From: Phlegmacium glaucopus
Taxonomy: Eukaryota; Basidiomycota; Agaricomycetes; Agaricales; Cortinariaceae
NCBI GenBank assembly: GCA_015039465.1
Contig: MU130566.1
Coordinates: forward strand, 31,195 to 95,194
Direction of reading: 5' to 3'
DNA length: 64,000 nt
Shown: positions 34,360 to 45,189 of the stretch, piece by piece
How positions within the stretch are numbered: position 1 is the stretch's first letter
Layout: each line of letters begins with the position of its first letter
The notes under the pieces: generated by a model
The model's database searches: none
What the model was told of the DNA's origin: nothing
Seen by the model: the letters and a program-made list of their open reading frames with translations, nothing else
Position numbers and translations under genes: made by a program

Positions 34360-34483
34360 TAGATTCTGACTAAGTCAGCAATATTTGGTAATCAGAGGTC
34401 CATCATAAACAAACACAAATTAGCTGGCGACTTGCAGCCACACCCAGACCGTCGTCAACGACCTCCCTCAAACAAAACTAACG
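34360..34483. promoter_or_regulatory. Bidirectional promoter, TMEM242-like / eL14
   Basis: Only 124 bp separate the two divergent ATGs. The interval contains a perfect 13-bp dyad CTGACTAAGTCAG (34366-34378) whose core resembles an AP-1/Gcn4-type site, and pyrimidine-rich ACCTCCCTC near the eL14 start. The dyad is 7 bp from the TMEM242-like start codon, so it may lie in the 5' UTR. Confidence 0.55.
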
Positions 34484-35244
34484 ATGGCAGTGAGTACAAT
34501 TCGTCTACGAAGACCTTGTTATGGATGTCGGAAAAAGTAACCGCAAAAATTTGGGTCGAAACGGGTGGATACGATGATGGATGCGTTGGATTGGCATGGA
34601 TGACCTTTTGAGTTGATTGTGGATTGTTGGAATACCTTCAGAAGGGCTGGCTATGAGCCATACCCGGGGAATTGAGATCGTTTATGACCATGACTCTGAC
34701 TCTTTTTATCTTTATAGGAATCAAACTTCAAACGCTTCGTCCAGGTCGGCCGAGGTATGTAAACAAAACTGGTCATCAAATCCCCAGCCAACCATAGCTT
34801 ACTTACATCCTATCACAAGTTGTCCTCCTCAAATCTGGACCTTCAGCTGGCAATATCGCTGTTATAACTGAAATTATCGATCACAACCGCGTAATGTTGT
34901 CCCCCTCCTAATATTCTGCCATTTATATTTACCGTCTATTCATGTAGGCCATAATCGACGGCCCAACAACAAACGTCCCCCGCCAATCATATCAGTTCAA
35001 GCACCTCACCCTTACACCCTTCTGCCTTACAAAATTTCCTCGTGCCGCTGGTTCAGGTGTCGTCAAGAAGCAACTAGAAAAAGAAGCCATCGTCGAGAAA
35101 TGGAACAAGTCAGGGTGGGCGACTAAACGAGCAGCCATGGAGCAGCGAAAAACTTTAAACGATTTCGCTCGTTTCAACGTCATGTTAGCAAAGAGGCAGA
35201 GGCGGGATATTGTGAGAAAGGCTGTGGCAAAAACAAAAGCATGA
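34484..35244 (+). CDS. RPL14: 60S ribosomal protein eL14
   Basis: CDS join(34484..34489,34718..34754,34820..34890,34948..35244), 136 residues. The first exon is only ATG GCA. Exon 2 gives ESNFKRFVQVGR, exon 3 VVLLKSGPSAGNIAVITEII, exon 4 DGPTTNVPRQSYQFKHLTLT and a basic helical tail (SGWATKRAAMEQRKTLNDFA, then KRQRRDIVRKAVAKTKA). This is the eL14 pattern: an SH3-like KOW fold (VGRV, GK/SGPxAGxxAVIxxIID) and a long basic C-terminal helix. It is about the usual fungal length. The protein binds 25S rRNA in the large subunit. The 228-bp first intron right after codon 2 is typical of fungal ribosomal protein genes and may contribute to regulation. Confidence 0.95.
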
Positions 35245-35669
35245 GGGGCTTTTACCTTTGGGATTCACAGACCACCATGTAACAGTCTTACGCACATTCA
35301 ACACGCTTATCCTTTTATGCGTTGCATTTCTTGGGCCGTTCGGTTGTTGTCGTTTCCTCGGAAGTCATACAATTGGAGTTTTTCACCCTATTCACCCCGT
35401 TACTAAGTCGCTTCTTATGCCCTCGTCATTGTCATGCAGTGAAGTTTTACAAAAATGGATGGATGCCACATCTGTATACCGAACACACTGTATGTATAGT
35501 CATCTCGAACGAGCGCGCCTGAGGCCACACACTTTTAAACATTATATTCTACTTTTGACCTGATCCCCAGCCTCATGTCCGCCAAGATAGCATGACTCCT
35601 CCGATCTGAACAGCTCTGATAAAATCTACAAGTCTTTTGCCTTCCCAAGGTATGGTGCCTTCGTCGTCA

Positions 35670-36436
35670 TCAATGTCCTTTGACCTGCTTGCCACAGCCA
35701 CTGTCGTCTCCACCAGATCCACCAGCACCATCATTACGCACTCCTGCATCGCCAGGCTCACCAGACAAACCGCTGCCTTGTAAACGGCCTTTCTTGATGG
35801 TGACAGGGCGATCGGCATAGGTAGGATAGAAACTACGAACACGGTATTCATGCCAGAGAAAGGTGGTGGGGAAGGGGCATCGTTTCATATCGGTGTTGAA
35901 ATGAAGCACCTTACCATGTATAGATTCATAGGCTGGCTGACGTGAATGGTTAATGACAATAAACTCATTGGCCTGAAAAGTCATGAAGGTGAAGAGCGTA
36001 TACATAGGTTCACCGGCTGGTACCTTACCTCAGAATTCCATCGAATATAAAACTGGTGATGTTCAAAGCCCTGACGGTGCGTTGGGCACAGGAGGATTCC
36101 GTTGCGGGATTCGTGAAGAACCGATTTGGCATTCTGTGGAATGTATCGCAGACTCCGCATGAGCTCCCACTACAAAATTGTTCCAGCACAAATAGCAAGT
36201 GAGAATAAACAATATACCGTTCCTCGTTCAATACGGGGTATGATATGGCAACGTTTCAGCCTTTTAGTGCCGTCAAAACCACATACAATGCAAACACCAT
36301 TGTCGCGCTCATTGATGCCCGAGTTAAATGCGGCAGTCTCTGAAGGCTGAGTAGTACTGTAGGCACTCCAAAGATCGGTGTAGATATCCTTGGGAGTGGA
36401 CGGGAGCGGCAAAATGGCGGTTGGAGTGAAAGACAT
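35670..36436 (-). CDS. HNH-domain protein (HNH_2 type)
   Basis: Predicted CDS complement(join(35670..35972,36029..36169,36218..36436)), 220 residues. The core reads CIVCGFDGTKRLKRCHIIPR (~50-69), then NGILLCPTHRQGFEHHQF (~105-122): C-x2-C, an H of the H-I-x-P type, N-x-I-L-L and a final H, the layout of HNH_2-type nuclease-like domains that are numerous in Agaricomycetes. Whether it cuts DNA is unknown; many family members are uncharacterised. After the domain comes FLWHEYRVRSFYPTYADRP and a Gly/Asp-rich tail. An alternative late splice could instead lead into the frame ending at 35573 (DDDEGTIPWEGKRLVDFIRA), which also looks protein-like. 35245-35572 shows no gene. Confidence 0.65.
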
Positions 36437-36960
36437 GATATTCGGTGTGACATGACGTCACTGAGTCTTATTTAACTCCAAACCCCTATCGCTCATAAGA
36501 AATTATTAGGGAAAAATCGCCCGAGACGAAACGCCACTACCGTGAAGCCAGAGAGGTTCCATGAAGAATTTTTACCTTGGAACGACTCGACGTCAGATTC
36601 TTAGAAAGGCCCTTCGGAGCAGCGTCTGAGGAATCTGCAAAACGCGGCTCCTGAAGTAGGTCAAAAGGGAAGCGTGATCATGATGTACAAGCAGTTTGTG
36701 AGCTTATCTTTAAGAGTGAATAACAACTTATATCTCTCCCAGGTGGAGGCTCCTTGGCATATGAGTCGATGAGTCGCTGAGGCCGACTTGATGACGGCCC
36801 AGGTTCCAAACCCGCCGAAACTTCCCGAAAGTCACCCTACCCACAAATTTGCTGGGTCAATAGCTTTCAGTGAAGACCACGCCAATACTGCTGTCTTACA
36901 GGTGCTGATACTACAGTTGATGTTGGTTTCTACCTATGTGAACGGTACTTTGGCATCTTC
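36437..36960. other. Intergenic region
   Basis: Between the HNH gene start and the 3' end of the next gene, both on the minus strand. It should contain the HNH promoter; I see no motif I would defend and no coding sequence. Confidence 0.5.
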
Positions 36961-39309
36961 TTAATAGGACGCATACTTCCTTCTTCCCCTCAGGGGTGTC
37001 GAAGCCCCGATCCCTAGCTCCCCAACCTTGCCTTTGCCCTCCGTCACATCTCCAACCCATCCAGGCATCTCGTCGAGGACTTTTATTCGATCAGTCGTAT
37101 CTGCCACACGAAACGGGATAGACTCCGCGATTGCAGCGCCGATGCGCATCATGGCGAAGGCATCAAGTTGGTCCGTCCAGCAGGGTGTCCGGGCACTGTA
37201 GAGCGCCATTGCTAGCAGGGAGAGCAGGTCCATGGCGAGCAGCAGAGAAATGAGAATTATTCCAGCTCGAGAGATAGCAGGTACCATCGTATCGGCTCCT
37301 GCATCGTAAGATACCGTGAATGTAGGGTACGTGATGCTATTTTTCAGCCATGCCTCGTTCGCCAGGAAAGCGGCGGATTCAAACGCATTCTTTATCCGCT
37401 CCCCACCGTCGCCATCATTGCACAGTAAATAGACATACATCGCTATTTGTTGCTGGAGGCTATCGTTGTCGTAGACGTTGGAGACACAGTAGTCGAAAAT
37501 GCTGCTAATGTTATATTGGCCGAAGGAATCATGAAGCAGGCCAATGAATGGTGCTTGGCCGATACATTCAATGTGCGTGGACTCCGTAGTGATGTAAGCC
37601 TTTGGGTTAGTGACGCGATCTTCGATGAAGGATCCTTCGCCAAACAGTGCAATCGCTATATTGAGTAAGGGACCTCCGATGGGCAAAGCGTTGGACATCA
37701 TATCTCGATGGGCGTGAGAGCTGCCGGAAATAAGAATATGGTTTCCATCCTTGTCAGTTGTAGCTCTTCTTGCTTACTGAACCCACTCACTAGATTGGAT
37801 CAAGATGAGCCCCCTGATGTATACAGTCGCGGTCGCAGTAGTAACTTGGGCGGCCATCAAGTAATGGTCCTGGCAATTGCCCATTCATATAGTTTGGCAA
37901 TTCGAAGAATCCAACAGTAGTGTTCACAGTGATTTTGAAGAGGCCTGGTGCCCCGTCTACCGTGATGTTAGAGGGTATAACCGAAAGATTCAGGTACAGC
38001 TCCTCAGAGAAGTCCTGGCGCGTATGTACTGGTTTCCATGGAGAACGTAATTGATTTTCTGGCATACAAGCAATGAGACTCCATTTGTCATACCATGATA
38101 CACCCTGCGTTTCTCTGACACTCGCATCCGCGTAGTTCACATAAAAAGATCCAGGCAACGTGTCGCAGTTTGCAGGAAAGTCCGCTTCGGTGATCACTTC
38201 TCTTGTTGCAGAAGAATTGATTCGAGGGAGGAATTGACGGATGAGACCAGTATTGTAACCTGAAGGCAGTTGAGCAAGGAACGGTTGCGGAAGTAAGGAC
38301 ATGTTTCCCAAAGTGATACCACCAACGGCGCAAGGCCCTAGAGTTGGACTAGCGTCAGTGTCATTGCTGCAATTGATCGCACTACCAGTCCAAAGGGAAA
38401 TCTGCACATCTGTGCTGGAAGTATATGTTATAGCAGAGCGGACCAGCACTGGCATCAACTCCATTGGAGTATCGGATTGATCCAAGATGTCAGTCAGTCC
38501 GACGACTGTGCCTGGCGATGTTGGGGTTTTGATCGTTCGCGATGTCAGAAATATTGACTGTAGTGGTGAAATAATGCCACCTATGCAATGAACAAGCAAT
38601 TACTAGTAGGATATGGACTGTCAGATGTTACATACCAAGAATATTGAGTAGAATTGCAAAAAAGAGGAAAGAAGATCCGGATCGCTTTAAACCACCACCG
38701 AACAGGAGCTTGGCATATAATTTGGGCTCTGTCCAACCCTTGTCCGCCAAGGCCATGACTTGGCGCAGGGACAAGCCGCTCTGGCGCTGAACGAAGACAA
38801 CGGCAGCCTTCGAGAAAACCGCTGAGGTCAAAGGAATCGTCAAGACGGTGACGATGGACTGTATGACTCGGGCGACGCGGAACCACCGCTGGTTCTCTAC
38901 GAACAGCGAACGGGTGTTCGCGTTACCGTCGCCGTAACCATGCACCGAAATATCTGTATGGAAATCTGTATTGTAAAATAGGATTGACTGATGACTACAT
39001 ACCATAGTGGTCCGTCGTAATGGGCCTATAGCTTATAATGCAGGTAATAACCCAAGCGAATATTGCAAGCGCTGTATATCCCAGTACAAGGTTAGGGATA
39101 TACACGGAGCGATGGAGTGTCGTATAGGGAACAGCAGCCAAATTTGTGCCTTCTAGCGGTGATGCAAGCGTTGTGGATGATGGAGATGCTGTTTCGTTTG
39201 GGTTTGATAGTTGTGTTATATTTTTGTAGTTATTATTGGGTGATAAGAGAGGCTCTTGTTTGATATGAGGGATACTTGCTGGTCGACTATCATGGGGACT
39301 TGGAGACAT
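36961..39309 (-). CDS. Fungal multi-pass membrane protein
   Basis: Predicted CDS complement(join(36961..37720,37791..38580,38636..38953,39003..39309)), 724 residues, all introns GT-AG. A cytosolic Ser/Pro-rich N-terminus is followed by a helix (LVLGYTALAIFAWVITCII, ~80-100), another at VLTIPLTSAVF (~140), and a third at SFLFFAILLNILGGIISP (~205-225). Then comes a ~400-residue presumably extracellular domain with several N-x-S/T sites (NCSNDT, NSSAT, NLSVIPSNIT) and paired cysteines (NCSNDTDASPTLGPC, PANC, YYCDRDC). A last helix (AGIILISLLLAMDLLSLLAM, ~625-645) precedes a short cytosolic tail. This layout is common in uncharacterised fungal plasma-membrane proteins; I cannot give a function. 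Confidence 0.7.
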
Positions 39310-40328
39310 TGAGGGAACAGAATCGACAGCTGTGGAATGATATACAACAGAATTTTACCTTGAGAACGATATCTTGTCTTTTTAAAGGATTGATGGTCCG
39401 CAGGCAGTACGTGCGATACTTGGACGTGGGGCGAGGATTCGGACTGCTTCCATAATCTCAGAACTTCTCAGAACCAAGTAGCTGTGCTTGACTGTGATGG
39501 CCTAGGTCCAGTTCTCAGGCGATAGTTGGAATTAATTGTGAACAGATCGAGGTGGGATTTTAATTAATCTCTTCAAGATGAGCCAGGTCACGCAATCATG
39601 CATAGTGGCTTGCCTCGTGGTGTGACTATGAGTGACCGGGAGTTTGTGATACTAATAGTAAAAGCAGCTAAGCTGGCTTCTTCAAAAAATTAGAGTAATT
39701 TTTAACCTTATAGAAATATGACTATTAATTTTTTTGGGAGAAAGAACTAAATGAACAAGAGTGGGATTTTTTACAGTGGTGGCCATTATTGGGCCATTAC
39801 CTTTGAGGGCCTAAATTATGTGAATTTCGAGTCAGATCTAGTCAGATCGGGCTACCAGTACGTTATGATGAGATAACTGGCGCATTTTTTTAGTGCATCG
39901 CCAATTGTTAAAAATGTTGATGGCATCTGAAGTCAAACCTCTGGGTGACAGCCATTTGATCAATCTGGCTCTGGCATAGTGATGTGCCAGGCCCGGCTCA
40001 AAGCTGGAAGCCATAGGTGATGGCTCAGGAATGGCTTTAGCCTGGCCCAGGATAGCTCAAAGCCAAAGCCAGCGGCTCAGGCTGTGGCTTTAGCACCAGA
40101 TTTTTTTTAAAAAAAATTTGGATTTATTATAGTACATACAATGTCTTGCATCTCAAAATGCACCAAGGGGGCACCAGGACCGAAATGCCAGACCAGTACC
40201 TGGTTAGTTAGTCCCGCCAGAGCCCCCCCCAAAAAAAAACTGGACTTCACCATACCAAACCAGTACTAACAAATAATTTGATGTTCAATATGAATGATAA
40301 AAAATATGGTCCCCATTCAAAGGATCAC
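39310..40328. other. Intergenic, transposon-like remnant
   Basis: No gene seen. At about 39975 a hAT-type terminus (TAGTGATGTGCCAGGCC) starts a stretch of repeated AGCC/GGCTC motifs (AAAGCCAAAGCCAGCGGCTC) ending near 40090 in an A/T-rich run, like one end of a small non-autonomous element. Confidence 0.45.
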
Positions 40329-40520
40329 CACAGTTTGGCATGTTGATTAATAAAAACCTTGTAATTGCCTCAAATGATTGATCAATAATGGCCACTAATT
40401 CCTTGTGATATATAATTTATACATCTTACAACAATACTTCCTATACTTAATTAATAAATGCTGCTGGTTCTATAACTTTTAATTTGTTCTATAAAACTTA
40501 ATTATTTGTACTTCAGAACT
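40329..40520 (+). repeat. Dispersed AT-rich repeat, copy 2
   Basis: Near-identical to 25878-26088 (CACAGTTTGGCATGTTGATT, then GGCCACTAATTCCTTGTG). It sits directly left of the duplicated oxygenase unit. Confidence 0.8.
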
Positions 40521-40661
40521 CCCTTCCATTTAACATTATCCCTCCCTTATTTTTTATTCACACAATAATGATTATGGCTTTCTAAGAGGCTGTAGTATGT
40601 TATGCTTTGGTTTTTTGATATTTATATGTACTGAAATAATCACTGTAGCTTCTTCCTTGAA

Positions 40662-40840
40662 ACTTTCTCTCTACTCTCAACACTGTTATGCAGTTTGAAC
40701 CCAGACAGTGATTCTACTGTTTCATGTGCATTTTTCTGCTTCTTTCTGCCAATTCCATCCTTCTCATAACACAAGAAACAGGTCATAGAATTACCCTAAG
40801 TCCTTTGATCACCAAGTCAAAAACCTTTCCAGTCATTTCC
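40662..40840 (-). pseudogene. TMEM242-like exon 3 fragment, copy A
   Basis: Decayed copy of the last exon of the TMEM242-like gene (compare 33545-33720): TTGAACCCAGACAGTGATTC and ACAAGAAACAGGTCATAG are recognisable. It carries deletions and no open frame. It lies just downstream of oxygenase gene A, in the same orientation as its parent. Confidence 0.65.
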
Positions 40841-40893
40841 ATATATTATGTACAAATGTTCTCATTACTCTGCAAGCTGACTATAAAGCCTCT

Positions 40894-42593
40894 TCAATAG
40901 TTCAGCGATAATCGTTTTAAAATATATTCGCCTGCCTGTTTGTTAATTGATCAGAAGAAATCCCACAGACAGAAAAAAATGAAAGTGAACACCAAGTACC
41001 CACTGATATCGGTGGATATAACTTTGGCCGGTCTGCGTCCCAAGTACCAGGAATGCAGTCAACGATCGTGGATAAGTCCTATTGATGTTTCAGTCGGCTT
41101 CATTTACCAGCAAGTATCACTTACTGTTGCACAGAACTAAGTGGGTAAAACGCTCGTTGTCAGTCCTCACGCCAGAAAACAAAAAAGGAAGACCCCCTCA
41201 CGTAAGGAATTGAATATCTAGCAGGTATTATATCGCCCTTTTTTGTCGGGGAACGGACACGATGAACCGTACTTCTTATCATGTCATTAGACCCTATACA
41301 ACATAATCTCAGAAAGGTTTGCTACGAAAAAGATACAAAGCGACGAACACATCATCAAGAAATCCCCTGCATTTACGACGATGGAACCTGGGATGGGAGG
41401 AACAGGCTTTTGGATATTATAAGAAATCCAAAAGAATTAATGATGAAAGAAGAGGGCTGTATTTACGACAAATGTTCCAGGTTGATGAGGATCTTCGACT
41501 TCTAAGCCACCAACGTCGTCTTGTACGAGAATCTAAGCCATTAATATCGTCAGTAGAATATAAATTCGATGACATCGTGAAAGCCGGCGTACTGTCAATG
41601 TACAAAAATCAGCATGGCTTGGAATTCGGGAGGCTTTCTCATTTTCCAATACTGAAGCTGGTACACTATGAGGACAATGTTGACCGTGAATCACACCACG
41701 GTTTGACCTTCAAGGGTAGATGTCATATATACCTTGGATAATGCAACAGCCGAAGTTGGTTATCGGCTTTGGTATGGACAGATAAAAAATAGTCTTCTGA
41801 TAAATTAAACCCCAGAGCGAGCGCTTTCAGAATTTGCTTCTCCGTATCATAGCAGGTCTTTTTGAGGAAAAGAGAAATGAAACCTTAATTGCTAATCTTG
41901 GGTCAAAACTTTCCAAATTGCTCACCCAGTAGAAATCAAGGCTGGCGTCTTTGAACCCGGGAAGAACGTCATCAGGATACCAGATATTGGGCATGACTGG
42001 ATCATCCTCGCGTCCAACTTCGAAACTCTCCTTGATATCTTTCTGAACTTCGGTGTCGGTGGTCGTGTCAGTGTTCTTCTCCTCCTTTCCATCTGCGCCT
42101 GGTTTGAGATGATACACTTTTTCCCTACCTGGAGCCGAATATCCTAAAAAATTTGAACAGAAAGCGGTTTCTGAATCTTAAGAGAACAGAAAGAACACTA
42201 CGAATGAACGAACCTCGATGATGAGAGCCTGTTACAGGATGAGGAGCGAGCTGCTTAACCTCCATCGGCTGTGAAAACAGCTTCTTCGACTACAGAAACG
42301 TAAAGATATTAACGTCATTCAGGGTACATTGATTATTAGGGTGATCATTTATCCCGGGCATATCTGATAGACCACACAGTCATTGAAGATTGAGCGGGGC
42401 TTACCCAAGAGAACATCGAATTTATCCCGCTCTGAGGTAACCCATGGTTCACCAAATACACGAAACCGGTAGTTTTGAAAGAATCGAGGATGGCATTCGA
42501 AACACCTTGCTTATCCGAACCGTCAAGGAATGGTGCAAAATCCACAACTTTCACTGTGGTTCTGCTGCTGGATTGTAGATTATCGGAATGCAT
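40894..42593 (-). CDS. 2OG-Fe(II) oxygenase, tandem copy A
   Basis: Ten short exons give an intact 336-residue protein of the isopenicillin-N-synthase-like superfamily. The N-terminal DIOX_N part reads VKVVDFAPFLDGSDKQGVSN, FVYLVNHGLP, SKKLFSQPMEVKQLAPHP. The jelly-roll core reads LRLLHYPS, PSHADFCTLT (iron ligands H220 and D222), DDVGGLEVEDPH, IPGSIVVNAGDF, NDMIRSTVHRVRSP (third ligand H278) and ARYSIPY (2-oxoglutarate-binding R293). It ends GEYILKRLSLNY at 40894. Phases of all nine introns agree with copy B at 43314-45034. The substrate cannot be told from sequence; relatives oxidise small molecules such as amino acids, gibberellin-like terpenoids or secondary metabolites. The start is MHSDNLQ. 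The apparent longer open frames on the plus strand are its shadow. Confidence 0.8.
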
Positions 42594-43071
42594 TGGAAAA
42601 GCTGTAGGTTGATCAATCGATGGAGTCCTATGGAGTCAGAAGTTGCTTATTATGTAATATGTACTCAAACGTTAATACAATTTGGATATGCAACGAAAGC
42701 ATGCAAAGTCCTATCGATTTATAGCTATATAAAAGACTTATAATTTATCCCAATACTCAAGAGCCTTAGAATACTTGGCTATGAAGTCCTGTAACACTGT
42801 TCAACGTCCGAACAATCCATCTCAATAAACGCGCGAACGCCAAGATCCAAGTCGTTGGTAAGCCAATTCTCATAGGATGTAGGGCGGATCCATCGTCAGG
42901 ACGGTGGCTGCGAACGGGATCTATGTGGTGCTAAGGAGGCTTTATCGCTCCAACACTCCAATTTGCTTTCGCACTGTCCAGGGGCTCATCAGGAAATTGG
43001 CTTCGGACATGAACGATCGGTTTAGAAATATCGGTGGCATCAATTGCAGCGATGGGGGAAAGATCGGTGGG
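42594..43071. other. Spacer with hydrolase-gene 3' remnant
   Basis: Upstream region of oxygenase A. About 42725-42790 resembles 45165-45225, that is the oxygenase B promoter plus the last codons of the hydrolase gene (CTTATAATTTA...). So the duplicated unit includes the end of the neighbour gene, now without its frame. The rest shows no gene. Confidence 0.55.
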
Positions 43072-43265
43072 CAGTTTTGAGCCCAGACGGTGATTCCACC
43101 TTATGGACGCCTTTTCTTGAGACGTTCTTCTGCTACTTCCTGCCACAATTCAATTCTTCTTGCATAGCACAAGAAACAGCTCATACCATTCATCATCAGT
43201 TTCCGGAGGTCAAGTACTTCGATCGTCAGGTCCAAAATCTTTCCGAAGTCGTATATTGTACAAAA
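43072..43265 (-). pseudogene. TMEM242-like exon 3 fragment, copy B
   Basis: Better preserved than copy A: GAGCCCAGACGGTGATTCCA, GAGACGTTCTTCTGCT and CATCATCAGTTTCCGGAGGT match 33580-33720 of the parent gene. The reading frame is broken by small indels. It ends about 50 bp before the stop codon of oxygenase gene B. Confidence 0.75.
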
Positions 43266-43313
43266 TGTTCTCATTACTTGTCCGAGCTGACTCAAAAAAA
43301 ATCTTAAGCCTCT

Positions 43314-45034
43314 TCAATAGTTCAGCGACAGTCGTTTTAAAATATATTCGCCTGCCTGTTTGTTAATTGATCAGAAGAAATCCCACAAAACAAAAAAAAG
43401 TGAGAGTGAACAGGAAGTACCCACTGATATCGGTGGATATAACTTTGGCCGATCTGCGTCCCAAGTACCAGGAATGCAGTCAACGATCGTGGATAAGTCC
43501 TATTGATATTTCAGTCAACTTTATTTACCAGTAACTATCACTTACTGCTGCACAGAACTAAGTGGGTAAAACGCTCGTTGTCAGTCCTCAGGCCAAAAAA
43601 AACGGAATGTGAGATGAAGATCCCCTCACGTAAGGAATTGAATATCTGGCAGGTATTATATCGCCCTTTTTCGTTGGAGAACGGACACGATGAACCGTAC
43701 TTCTTATCGTGTCATTAGACCCTATCCAAGACAATCTCAGAGAAAGGTTTGCTACGAAAAATGACCAAGACGGCGAACAGATCATCAAGAAATCCCCCGC
43801 ATTCACGACTATGGAACCTGGGATGGGAGGAACAGGCTTTTGGATATTATGAGAAATTGGAAGGAATTAATGATGAAGAGAGCTTTTTTTACGACAAATG
43901 TTCCAGGTCGATGAGGATCTTCGACTTCTAAGCCACCAACGTCGTCTTGTACGAGAATCTAAGTCATTAATGCAATAGGATATCGTCAGTAGAATATAAA
44001 TTTGATGACATCGTGAAAGCCGGCGTACCGTCAAGGTACAAAAATCAGCATGGCTTGGAATTCGGGAGGCTTTCTCATTTTCCAATACTGAAGCTGGGAC
44101 ACTATATGAAACGTTGAAGGTGAAAAACACGCAACGGTTTGACCTTCAAGGATAGATATCATATACCTTGGATAATGCAACAGCCGAAGTTCATTATCGG
44201 CTTTGGTATGAAAAGACAAAAAATAGTCTTCTGATAAATTAAACCCGAGAGCGAGCGCTTTCAGAATTTGCTTCTCCGTATCATAGCAAGTCTTTGCGAA
44301 GAAGGAGAAATTAAATCTCGTTAATGATAATTCCTAACCTTGGTCAAAACTCACCCAGAAGAAATCAAGGCTAGCGTCTTTAAACCCGGGAAGAACGCCA
44401 TCGGGATACCAGATATTGGGCATGACTGGATCATCCTCGCGTCCGACTTCGAAACTCTCCTTGATATCTTTCTGAACTTCAGTTTCTTCGGCATTGGTGG
44501 TCGTGTCAGTGTTCTCCTCCTCCTTTCCATCCTTATCGGGTTTGAGATGGTACACCTTTTCCCTACCCGGAGCCGAATATCCTAAAAATTTGAATCTCAA
44601 GAGAACAGAAAAAGAAACAAATCAATACGAATGAACGAACCTCGTTGGTGATAAGCTGTTACAGGATGAGGAGCGAGCTGTTTAACCTCCATCGGCTGTG
44701 AAAACAGCTTCTTCGACTATAAAAACCCAAATATCAAAACAAGTCATTCAGAGTACGTGGAACCTTTTGAAGAACAGGGGTTATAGGAATATCTGATGGA
44801 CCAAACAGTCATTGAATAATGAAGGGGGCTTACCCAAGAAAACATCGAATCTATCTTGCTCTGAGGTAATCCATGGTTCACCAAATACACAAAACCAATA
44901 GTTTTGAAAGAATCGAGGATGGCATTCGAAACACCTTGCTTATCCGAACCATTGAGGAATGGTGCAAAATCCACAACTTTCACTGTGGTACTGCTGCTGG
45001 ATTGTAGATTATTGGAATCCATTGGAAAAGGCAC
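43314..45034 (-). CDS. 2OG-Fe(II) oxygenase, tandem copy B
   Basis: Predicted CDS complement(join(43314..43355,43425..43499,43630..43721,43779..43836,43896..43958,44029..44101,44167..44291,44355..44581,44641..44716,44834..45034)), 343 residues, in frame throughout. Iron ligands are H227, D229 and H285; the 2-oxoglutarate anchor is R300-x-S302 (RYS). N-terminal DIOX_N motif VKVVDFAPFL; C-terminal motif SAGEYILKRLSLNY. It differs from copy A by a few substitutions, a three-residue insertion after TDTTT and a four-residue N-terminal extension (MPFP; the second Met, at 45022, is the alternative start and matches copy A). Both copies seem functional, so the duplication is young or under selection. 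The substrate is unknown. Confidence 0.82.
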
Positions 45035-45189
45035 GATTGATCAATGGAAAGCTCCACAGTTGATTATTATGTAATGTCTACTTCCTCGTCCAAACAGTTG
45101 GTCACTTGGTATACAATTTGAATATGCATTTTAAAGAAAAACGAAAACACGCAAAAGTCCTATCTATTCACAGCTATAATAACAAAATC

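Noticed and set aside
41319..41741. 140-codon plus-strand frame
   Set aside because: Antisense of exons and introns of oxygenase gene A; the sense strand has the iron ligands and correct splice sites.
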